Assembly (NCBI GenBank): GCA_036522835.1
Contig: DATDFB010000153.1
Coordinates: 1-23,977, forward strand
Direction: 5' to 3'
From: DATDFB01 sp036522835
GTDB lineage: Bacteria > Acidobacteriota > Thermoanaerobaculia > Gp7-AA8
Length of the DNA: 23,977 nucleotides
Numbering within the stretch: position 1 is the first letter of the stretch; each line of letters begins with the position of its first letter. This document shows positions 16,383 through 23,161 of this stretch, one piece after another. Under the pieces are notes generated by a model. That model was not told the origin of the DNA. It worked only from the letters and a program-made list of their open reading frames with translations, and did no database searches. A program made the translations under genes and the position numbers.

Positions 16383-17787
16383 GCGCCGCCGCCGTACCGG
16401 CGATCGCCGCCAGCGTGGCCGGATTCGCAGGGATGAAGAAATTGAAGTCGACCAATGCGTGCACCGCGGCAATGGCGATGCTCGTCAGCGCCGCGGCCTG
16501 ATACGCGCGCCGCGTCCACGTCAGATCCTCGATGTCTTTGCCGAACGTCGTCCGCGCCAGCGCGATGCATCCTCCGATGAATGGAACGAGCGCGGCCAGG
16601 AGGCCGATGGTCCCCGTCGTGGCGGCAAGCTCCGCGTAGTCGTCGTGCGCGTGGTTGACCAGGTGCGTCGTTCCGCCGGCGCCGCTCATCGACGACACCT
16701 CGACGAACGTGCCGAGGCCGCTGCCGAGCAGCGGGAAGTGTCTCCAAATCACGAACGCCGCCCTCACCGGAACGGCGCGGCCGCCGAGCGACGCCAGCTC
16801 CGGGTCTTGAAAGCGGGACACGTTTAGGCCGAAGAGGACGACGATCATGGCCACCAGCGAGACCCCGGTCAGGCCGATCAGCGCCGCGCGCCGCAGCGCG
16901 TGGCGGCGCCCGCTCGCCGCCGCGCCGGCGATGGCGAAGCCGGCCAGCGCGCTGACCAGCGCGCCGCGCGACTGCGCTTTCAGGATGGCCACGATGCCGG
17001 CCACGACGACGATCGCGCCGCAGGCGAAGCGGAACAAGCGCTTCTCCAGCAATCGCACGATGCGCCGCCGCAGCCGCATGCCGGGCGACCCGGCGTCGTG
17101 CCACGCATGCGCGGAGAGATAGACGCCGAGGGGCATCACGATCGCGGCGTAGTGCGCGAAGTGATTCGGATTCACGAACGTGCCGGTGACGCGGTTGTAG
17201 ATCAGTTGATTGACCCAGCCCCAGATCGCGTAGCGATGCAGCGCCGCCTCGCGGATGCCGTAGAGCGTCTCGAACACGGCCGCCGCGCCGAGGACGAAGG
17301 CGAGCGCCACGCGATGCCGGTGCCGCCGCATCAGCAGCGCCGCCGCGAGAAACGAAGCGATGTAGGCGAGGACGCGGAAGAGATGCACCGCCGTGACCTC
17401 GGGATCGATGGAGATCGGATGCGCGCCCGCCGGCGTGCCGAGGCCGGACAGTTGGGCCACGCGCTCGGCGGCGCTCCAGAGCCGCAGAGACTCCGGCGAG
17501 AGCACGCCGAGCAACGCATTCGGCAGCGGAATCAATTGCGCGGCGACGACGAGAGCGAAGAGCACTCCGCCACCGAGCCAGAGCTTGAAGGCTCGCGTCA
17601 CCTCGAGCGGAGCGAGGGATCCCCAGCTTCGCGCGAACGCCGCCAAGGCGCAAATCACCAGCGCTCCCACGACCAACGGAAATTGCGCGCGGTCCGTCAC
17701 GGAGCCGAACGGCAGCGGCAGCCAGCACAGCCAAGCCAGCAGCAGCACGCAGCAGGCGAGCTCGGCAAGAGATCTCCTCTCTGGCAT
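16366..17787 (-). CDS. O-antigen ligase/polymerase-like membrane protein (Wzy_C family)
   Basis: The 473-residue product has about ten or more hydrophobic segments. It carries hallmarks of the O-antigen ligase superfamily (WaaL/Wzy_C): VTGTFVNPNHFAHYAAI in the first half, AQSRGALVSAL, and the large periplasmic loop with PLLGSGLGTF and VNHAHDDYAELAATTGTIG. The H-D/N-D-Y motif in this loop is typical. Members either polymerise repeat units or transfer glycan chains to an acceptor on the periplasmic side, and sequence alone cannot separate the two. As no other polymerase is in the window, Wzy is a reasonable role here. The ATG at 17787 has no Shine-Dalgarno, but a -10 box ends 10 bases upstream, which suggests a very short or absent leader. 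Confidence 0.9.
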   Translation of the reverse strand: MPERRSLAELACCVLLLAWLCWLPLPFGSVTDRAQFPLVVGALVICALAAFARSWGSLAPLEVTRAFKLWLGGGVLFALVVAAQLIPLPNALLGVLSPESLRLWSAAERVAQLSGLGTPAGAHPISIDPEVTAVHLFRVLAYIASFLAAALLMRRHRHRVALAFVLGAAAVFETLYGIREAALHRYAIWGWVNQLIYNRVTGTFVNPNHFAHYAAIVMPLGVYLSAHAWHDAGSPGMRLRRRIVRLLEKRLFRFACGAIVVVAGIVAILKAQSRGALVSALAGFAIAGAAASGRRHALRRAALIGLTGVSLVAMIVVLFGLNVSRFQDPELASLGGRAVPVRAAFVIWRHFPLLGSGLGTFVEVSSMSGAGGTTHLVNHAHDDYAELAATTGTIGLLAALVPFIGGCIALARTTFGKDIEDLTWTRRAYQAAALTSIAIAAVHALVDFNFFIPANPATLAAIAGTAAALRERR

Positions 17788-17797
17788 CGGTGTGTGG

Positions 17798-17826
17798 ATT
17801 GTACGCGGCTCATGCTACGATGTTAT
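17798..17826 (-). promoter_or_regulatory. Sigma-70-like promoter for the ligase-like gene
   Basis: On the minus strand, -35 ATAACA (17821-17826) and -10 TACAAT (17798-17803) are separated by 17 bases. They match consensus at 4 and 5 of 6 positions. The -10 ends 10 bases before the ATG, so transcription would start within a few bases of it. That fits the missing Shine-Dalgarno and a nearly leaderless mRNA. Confidence 0.5.
17813..17821 (+). promoter_or_regulatory. Possible extended -10 for the export operon
   Basis: TGCTACGAT has the TG-n extension and a -10 hexamer (TACGAT) matching 4 of 6. It overlaps the spacer of the divergent ligase promoter. The start point would fall near 17828, after the in-frame ATG at 17825, which favours the GTG at 17861 as the true start. 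No good -35 is present. Confidence 0.3.
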
Positions 17827-17851
17827 GGGTCCTACGGAATACAACGCGTAC

Positions 17852-17856
17852 GGAGG
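17852..17856 (+). promoter_or_regulatory. Shine-Dalgarno before the GTG start of the beta-barrel gene
   Basis: GGAGG (running on as GGAGGGG to 17858) precedes GTG 17861 by 4 bases. From this GTG the product begins with a clean signal peptide. From the ATG at 17825 it would carry 12 unnecessary polar residues first. Confidence 0.55.
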
Positions 17857-17860
17857 GGCA

Positions 17861-19132
17861 GTGCGGGGATTCATTCTGCGGCTTTTTGCCGCCGCGGCAT
17901 GCTTTGTAATTGCGTCGACATCGGTTGCGCAAGTCGTCCGTTCGCGCGAGCGGACGTTCGAGGCCAGCGAGACGCTGGCCGCCGATCTCCGGCGTGCCCG
18001 CGTCCACTCGGGTCCGTTCTATCTCCTCTCCTATATCCAGTTCTCCGACCTGGGTTACGAAAGCCAGTTCTTCTTCCCCACCGCGCAGCAGAGCAGCGGC
18101 CTCTCTCTGGCGGTCTCCGCGCCGCAGAAGCTCTACTTCGTGCCGGCGCGGAAGACGATCTACTCGCTCGCCTTCACGCCCGAGTACGCCATCTTCTCGA
18201 ACGGCGACAAATCGAATTCGTGGGGCTATCTCGTCCGCGCCGACGCGCACTATCTTCTGAACCACATCTACATCAATCCCTTCTTCTCGCAAGCGAACCG
18301 GCTGCAGGCGCTGTCGGGAGAGATCAATCGCGTCGTCACGCAGCGCACCGAGACGGCAGGCGTGGGCGGCGAGTTCCGCTATTCGTCGAAAACGCGCGCC
18401 TTCTACTCCGTCTCCGGAACGCGCTACCTCTATCCCGCGTCGCGTTTTCAGCCTGACGATACCGGCGCCGGTCTCGGCGTCAGCATTCAGGACCTCGACC
18501 GCCGCGAGCGCAACGTCCGCCTTTCGCTGCAACACCACACGTTTCCGCTGACCTCGCTGATGCTGGCGAGCGAGTGGAATCGCTACACCTTCCCCAACGC
18601 GCCGGACAAAGACAGCACGCGCCGCTTCATCGCGCCCGGCTTCAGCTACGACTCCGGCCGTACGCAGATGCACGGCGAAGTCGGCGTGGCCGTCCTGCAC
18701 TTCATCAACCCCGGATCGGCCGACGCCCGCAGAGTCACCGGCTCCTTGCAGATCGCCAAGCGCCTCGGCCCGAAGACGAACCTCGGCTTCGGCATCGACC
18801 GCGATACCGATTTCTCCATCGCCCGGGGCGAGCGTTACTACGTCGCCGACCGCGCATTGATCTCGCTCGACCGCCAAGCCACGCGCCGGCTGACGCTGCG
18901 TTTGTCCTCGACGATCGGAACGGATCGGTACCCGGTCGCGGCATCGAATCCGTCGAACGGCCTCCTCGAGCAGCGCCGCGACGAGTTCTCGTTCACTGCC
19001 ATCGGATGGCGCTACACGATGCGCCACCTGCGCGGCGGTTTTGACGTCGGTTATTACCAGCGCCGTTCGAACTTTGGCATCGACGAGGAGAGTGGAATAC
19101 GTCTCGCCATCGCCTTGTCGTTAAGCCCGTAA
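17861..19132 (+). CDS. Predicted outer-membrane beta-barrel protein of the export operon
   Basis: From the GTG start the product is 423 residues, beginning with a signal peptide (MRGFILRLFAAAACFVIAS, cleavage near SVAQ). After a short helical segment the sequence becomes a long series of alternating amphipathic strands rich in Tyr, Phe, Arg and Ser. Examples are AVSAPQKLYFVPARKTIYSL, GGEFRYSSKTRAFYSVSGTR, RNVRLSLQHHTFPLTSLMLA and FTAIGWRYTMRHLRGGFDVG. There is no transmembrane helix after the leader. This is the pattern of an outer-membrane barrel of roughly 16-18 strands, similar to barrels of the BBP2 type found beside exopolysaccharide genes. The chain ends LSLSP rather than in the usual aromatic residue. 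It is first in the export operon, 23 bases before the OPX gene, and could supply the outer-membrane pore. Confidence 0.7.
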   Translation: MRGFILRLFAAAACFVIASTSVAQVVRSRERTFEASETLAADLRRARVHSGPFYLLSYIQFSDLGYESQFFFPTAQQSSGLSLAVSAPQKLYFVPARKTIYSLAFTPEYAIFSNGDKSNSWGYLVRADAHYLLNHIYINPFFSQANRLQALSGEINRVVTQRTETAGVGGEFRYSSKTRAFYSVSGTRYLYPASRFQPDDTGAGLGVSIQDLDRRERNVRLSLQHHTFPLTSLMLASEWNRYTFPNAPDKDSTRRFIAPGFSYDSGRTQMHGEVGVAVLHFINPGSADARRVTGSLQIAKRLGPKTNLGFGIDRDTDFSIARGERYYVADRALISLDRQATRRLTLRLSSTIGTDRYPVAASNPSNGLLEQRRDEFSFTAIGWRYTMRHLRGGFDVGYYQRRSNFGIDEESGIRLAIALSLSP

Positions 19133-19155
19133 TTCAAAGTAACTATTGCAAAATC

Positions 19156-20022
19156 ATGAAGCTGCTCAGCGGGATTACCGGTCTCTTTTTCGTCGCGGCG
19201 GGCGCCTTTGCGCAAACCGGAGTGTTGCAGCCGCAACAGTCTGAGCCGGCTCGGGCCGCCGCCGCCAGCGAAGCGCCCATTGGGCCACGCGACGTGCTCG
19301 ACATCCGGGTGTTCCAGGACCCGAATCTGAACACGACCGCGACCGTCACCGACAACGGCCAGATCTCGTTTCCGCTGATTGGAAAAATCGACGTCAACGG
19401 CCTGCGCCCCGTCGAGCTCGAGCGGGCGATCAAGACCTCCCTCGAAAAAGGCCTGCTGCAGAAGGCCGACGTGACCGTGCTCGTGCTCCAGGCCGGCAAC
19501 CGCCCGATCTCCGTCATCGGCGCGGTGATGCACCCCGGCAGCATCAACGTCACGGGCAACATCCGCCTGCTGCAGGCGATCACCTCGGCGGGCGGTCTCG
19601 CGCCCGGCTACGGCAAGACCGTCTACGTCCTCCGCAGCGCTCCCAACGGGCTGACCGATCAGATTGCGATCGATGTCGACGATCTGATGGTCAACGGCAA
19701 TCCCGATTTGAACCTCCCGCTGCGCCCGAACGACGTCGTCAACGTCCCCACCGAGTCGATGATCAACATCTATCTCCTCGGCGAGGTGATGAAGCCGGGC
19801 AAGGTGCAGTTCCGGCGCTCGCAGTCGCCGACGCTGCTCCAGGCGCTCGCCGACGCCGGCGGCCCGACCGACCGCGCCGCCGCCAAGTGCGTGATCCGCC
19901 GCAAGGTCGCCGGCAGGGAGACCAGCATCGTCATCGATTACCGCAGAATCCTGAACGGGAAGGCACTGGACGTGCCGCTCCAGGACGACGACACGATTTA
20001 CGTTCGCGAGAGCGCGTTCTAA
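19156..20022 (+). CDS. Polysaccharide export protein, OPX/Wza-like, short form
   Basis: The 288-residue product has a signal peptide ending AFAQ (residue 20). A Poly_export domain lies at about 40-113 (IGPRDVLDIRVFQDPNLNT, VTDNGQISFPLIGKIDVNGL). Two SLBB domains follow at roughly 116-200 (VIGAVMHPGSINVTGNIRL) and 203-285 (IYLLGEVMKPGKVQF). OPX proteins form the periplasmic ring that leads polysaccharide out. E. coli Wza is a lipoprotein of ~380 residues with a C-terminal amphipathic helix that forms the outer-membrane pore. Here there is no lipobox Cys after the leader, and the chain ends right after the second SLBB (DDTIYVRESAF), so it cannot form that pore itself. A partner barrel is expected, and the gene upstream encodes one. 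No Shine-Dalgarno is evident. Confidence 0.93.
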   Translation: MKLLSGITGLFFVAAGAFAQTGVLQPQQSEPARAAAASEAPIGPRDVLDIRVFQDPNLNTTATVTDNGQISFPLIGKIDVNGLRPVELERAIKTSLEKGLLQKADVTVLVLQAGNRPISVIGAVMHPGSINVTGNIRLLQAITSAGGLAPGYGKTVYVLRSAPNGLTDQIAIDVDDLMVNGNPDLNLPLRPNDVVNVPTESMINIYLLGEVMKPGKVQFRRSQSPTLLQALADAGGPTDRAAAKCVIRRKVAGRETSIVIDYRRILNGKALDVPLQDDDTIYVRESAF

Positions 20023-20044
20023 TCTTTCCCCGGCAGCGCGAACA

Positions 20045-22246
20045 ATGGATCTCAACACCAGCGAAGTCCATCTCTCCCATTACTGGACCGTCATCCAGAA
20101 ACGGTGGAAGGTCGCCGTCTCCATCCTGGCGGTGGTGCTGATCGGGACGCTGACGACGAGCTACTTCTCCAAGCCCCTATTCCGTTCCCAGATCCAGATC
20201 CAGATCGAGCGCGAGAATCCGAACCAGATGACAGTCGAGGACTTCTTCGGCATCGCCGCGTCCGACCAGGAGTTCCTCCAGACGCAGTACGTGCTGCTGA
20301 AGAGCCGCGGCCTGGCTCAGCGCGTCATCGACGAGCAGAAGCTCCTTTCCGATCCCGAGTTTTATTCGCCGGGCATCGGCAACAAGACGCCGAAAGAGAT
20401 CGAAAGCGTGCGCGACTCCATGGTCGGCGCGATCGTCGGCGGCCTCGAAGTCACGCCGGTGCGCAACACGTCGCTGGTGGAGATCTCCTACATCGCCAGC
20501 TCGCCCCGCCTGGCCCAAAAAGTGGCCGAGGGCGTCGGCGACTCCTACATTCGCATGAAGGTCGAGCAGAAGTTCCAGGCCGTGCGCGCCGCCAGCGAGT
20601 TCCTCGACCGCCAGATCGCCCAGATCAGGAGCGACATCGAGACCACGCGCAAACAGATGCAGCAGTACGGCGAGAACAAGGGAATCATCTCCGCCGACGA
20701 AGCGAGCAACATGACCGTGCAGCGGCTGTTGAAGACGAACGCAGACGTCGGCGCGGCGCAGGCGGAGATCATCGCCCGCCAGACGGAGTACAACAGCGTC
20801 ATTCACTCCTCGCCCGACTCCGTCGCCGCAAAAGATCCGCGGGTCCAGTCGCTCACTGACGACGTGTCGAGGCTGCAGCGGGAGTATCAGCAGAAGAGCA
20901 TGACGTTCGGGCCGAGCCACCCGGACATGCAGAAGCTGCACGTCACGATCGAGAAGACCGAGGCGGCGCGCCGGCAGGCGGTCAAGGACGCGTACGACCA
21001 TGCCGTGGAGGCGGCCCGGCAGGCTGTGAGCGCAGCGCAGGCCCGCGAGGCGCAGTTGGGCGGCGCGCTTTCTCAGCAGACCCGCGCCACGATGGCCATC
21101 AACGTCACCGCCGCCGGTTATCAGGATCTCCAGAAGAGCCTCGAAGGAAAGCAGGCGCTGCTCGACCGGCTGCTCAAACAGCAGAACGAGACCGAAGTGA
21201 CGGCGCGCCTGCGCGGCGCGGAGACGTCGAACATCCACTGGGTCGACCACGCCAACCTCCCCGGCTCGCGCTTCAACGTGACGATGAGGCGCAATCTGCA
21301 GAGCGCGCTGCCGCTCGGCGTGATCCTCGGCCTGGCGGCGATCTTCTTCCTCGAGTACATGGACCGCTCGATCAAGACCGCCGAGGAGATGGAGCGCGTG
21401 ACGAAGTTCGCCTCACTCGGCGTCATCCCTGCGGCATCCTCCGTCGGCCGCGGCTACGGCTACTACGGTTACGGCGCACGCGGCTCGGGCAAGCTGCGCG
21501 CGGTCAAGCCGCCGCCGGAGCAGAGCGGGATCGACCTGTTGCCGCACGTCGACAGCCGCTCGCCGATCTCCGAGGCCTATCGCGCGTTCCGCACGTCGCT
21601 CCTCCTCGCCTCGGCGAGCTCGCCGAAGGTCATCGTCATCACCTCGACCTTCGCCAAGGAAGGGAAGACCACGACGTCGATCAACCTCGCCACCGTGCTC
21701 GCGCAGATGGGCAAGCCGGTGCTGCTGATCGACGCCGACCTCCGCCGCCCGCGGTTGCAGAAGGTGTTCAAGGGCAAGATGAACCTCGGCCTGGTCAACT
21801 ACCTGGCCGCGAACATTCCGCTCGAAGATGTGATCCAGGAGACGGCCGTGCCGAATCTCTCGGTGGTCCTCTCCGGTCCGAATCCGCCGAATCCGTCGGA
21901 GCTCCTCGCCTCGGATCGGATGAAGACGCTGATCCACGAAGTGCGGACGAAGTTCGCGTACGTGATCTTCGACTCGCCGCCGGTGCTCGCCGTGACGGAC
22001 GCCGTCGTCCTCGCCGCCAGCGCGGACGGCGTGGTGCTCTGCGTCCACGGCGGCCAGACGCCGCGCGAGCTGGTCATGCGCTCCGCCGAGCGGCTCCGCC
22101 AGAGCAACATCCCGGTGCTCGGCGCGATCCTCAACAACCTCGACCTGCAGCAGTACGGCTACACGTTCAAGAAGAGCTACTACGACTACTACGACAGCGA
22201 AGAGCACCGCGCCGCCACACCGCCGCCCCAGCAGCGCGTAGGGTAA
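20045..22246 (+). CDS. Wzc-like polysaccharide copolymerase with BY-kinase domain
   Basis: The 733-residue product is a fused PCP-2a protein. Its parts in order are: a Wzz domain with the first membrane helix at 23-39; a periplasmic region to about 420 with long coiled coils (175-250, 270-395); a second helix at about 421-437; and a cytoplasmic tyrosine autokinase domain. The kinase has Walker A (TFAKEGKTTT, K541), Walker A' (LLIDADLRRPR, 560-570), Walker B (YVIFDSPPV, 639-647) and a C-terminal tyrosine cluster at 704-716 (Y704, 706, 712, 713, 715, 716). It controls chain length and couples polymerisation to export through the OPX ring, switched by phosphorylation of the tail. A Gly/Tyr-rich linker (Y471, 473, 474, 476) between helix 2 and the kinase is unusual. 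The start is the ATG 22 bases after the OPX stop; no clear Shine-Dalgarno is seen. Confidence 0.95.
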   Translation: MDLNTSEVHLSHYWTVIQKRWKVAVSILAVVLIGTLTTSYFSKPLFRSQIQIQIERENPNQMTVEDFFGIAASDQEFLQTQYVLLKSRGLAQRVIDEQKLLSDPEFYSPGIGNKTPKEIESVRDSMVGAIVGGLEVTPVRNTSLVEISYIASSPRLAQKVAEGVGDSYIRMKVEQKFQAVRAASEFLDRQIAQIRSDIETTRKQMQQYGENKGIISADEASNMTVQRLLKTNADVGAAQAEIIARQTEYNSVIHSSPDSVAAKDPRVQSLTDDVSRLQREYQQKSMTFGPSHPDMQKLHVTIEKTEAARRQAVKDAYDHAVEAARQAVSAAQAREAQLGGALSQQTRATMAINVTAAGYQDLQKSLEGKQALLDRLLKQQNETEVTARLRGAETSNIHWVDHANLPGSRFNVTMRRNLQSALPLGVILGLAAIFFLEYMDRSIKTAEEMERVTKFASLGVIPAASSVGRGYGYYGYGARGSGKLRAVKPPPEQSGIDLLPHVDSRSPISEAYRAFRTSLLLASASSPKVIVITSTFAKEGKTTTSINLATVLAQMGKPVLLIDADLRRPRLQKVFKGKMNLGLVNYLAANIPLEDVIQETAVPNLSVVLSGPNPPNPSELLASDRMKTLIHEVRTKFAYVIFDSPPVLAVTDAVVLAASADGVVLCVHGGQTPRELVMRSAERLRQSNIPVLGAILNNLDLQQYGYTFKKSYYDYYDSEEHRAATPPPQQRVG

Positions 22247-22258
22247 AGTGCCCGCAGA

Positions 22259-22366
22259 GGTCCCTCGCCCCGCTTGCGGGGAGAGGGTGGCGCGCAGCGC
22301 CGGGTGAGGGGCGAACGATGGGAAGCATGCACCCCTCATCCCCGCGGCGCGGGGAGAAGGCTCTCA
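22259..22366. repeat. REP-like composite of GC-rich hairpins between kinase and phosphatase genes
   Basis: CCCTCGCCCCGC (22262-22273) pairs with GCGGGGAGAGGG (22276-22287) with one mismatch. GGCGC-GCA-GCGCC follows directly. GGGTGAGGGG then pairs across to CCCCTCATCC (near 22332-22341), beside a last stem CCCCGC-GGC-GCGGGG. The first block closely resembles dispersed intergenic repeats I know from several high-GC bacteria. Two similar blocks appear to face each other. The element may stabilise the upstream mRNA or attenuate reading into the phosphatase gene. Confidence 0.65.
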
Positions 22367-22372
22367 CTGCCG

Positions 22373-23161
22373 ATGATCGACCTCCACCATCACTGCCTCC
22401 CCGGCGTGGACGACGGTCCGCGCGAGTGGGACGAGGCCGTCGAGCTCTGCGCCATTGCCGCCGAGGAAGGGATCGAGACGATCGTGGCCACGCCGCACGT
22501 GCTGCGCGGGCGGTGGCGGCGCGTGCCGCGCGCGGAGTTGCAATCGCTTCTCGATCAACTGCGCGCGCGGACGAACGATACCCCGCGCCTCCTCCTCGGC
22601 TCGGAGTACTTCTTCGCGCACGACATGAACGAGGTGCTCGCCGCCGGCACGTCGATCCTTCCGCTCGGCCCGAGCCGCGCCATCCTCGTGGAGCTCGCCT
22701 CGCACGCCGTGCCGCCGATGCTCGAGCAGCCGCTGCACCGCGCGCAGCTCGACGGCTGGTCGATCGTGCTCGCGCACCCGGAGCGCAATCTCGTCCTGCA
22801 GTCGAAGCCGGAGCTGATGATGTCGCTCGCCCAACTCGGCGTGCGCATGCAGGTGACAGCGTCGAGCTTCACCGGCGGCTTCGGCGAGGACGCGCAGCGC
22901 GCCGCGACGTCGTGGTTGCGCGCCGGGCTCGTGCACCTCGTCGCCACCGATGCGCACAGCGTGAAGAAACGCCCGCCGCGCATCCGCGAGGCTCGCGCGC
23001 GCGTCGCCGAGATCGCCGGCGAGGAGGCCGCGGAGGCGCTCTTCGTGGAGAACCCGCGCGCCATCCTCGAAGATCGGGCTCTGGCATGGGAGCCAGAAGT
23101 TTCGTACCCTACACAGCCCGGCGGAGTACTCGCCAAAATTAGAAAGTTGTTTTCGAAGTGA
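22373..23161 (+). CDS. PHP-type phosphotyrosine phosphatase (CpsB/YwqE-like)
   Basis: The 262-residue product has the PHP metal-dependent phosphatase fold at the family's usual length. Metal-binding motifs are MIDLHHHCLPGVDDGP (H5, H7, D13-D14), VATPHV (H42), LGSEYF (E78), VLAHPERN (H135) and VATDAHS (D193, H195). CpsB/YwqE enzymes dephosphorylate the tyrosine tail of the matching BY-kinase and so reset the copolymerase cycle. Finding it directly downstream of the Wzc-like gene fits. The frame is open upstream to 22274, but that stretch is the repeat element. MIDLHHH is the canonical N-terminus of the family, so the ATG at 22373 is chosen, although its nearest purine-rich motif lies about 12 bases away. 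The stop overlaps the next gene's GTG by 4 bases. Confidence 0.93.
   Translation: MIDLHHHCLPGVDDGPREWDEAVELCAIAAEEGIETIVATPHVLRGRWRRVPRAELQSLLDQLRARTNDTPRLLLGSEYFFAHDMNEVLAAGTSILPLGPSRAILVELASHAVPPMLEQPLHRAQLDGWSIVLAHPERNLVLQSKPELMMSLAQLGVRMQVTASSFTGGFGEDAQRAATSWLRAGLVHLVATDAHSVKKRPPRIREARARVAEIAGEEAAEALFVENPRAILEDRALAWEPEVSYPTQPGGVLAKIRKLFSK

Noticed and set aside
22274..22372. N-terminal extension of the PHP phosphatase
   Set aside because: The extension encodes the REP-like hairpin element and is Arg/Gly-rich; the family normally begins with M-I-D-x-H-x-H.
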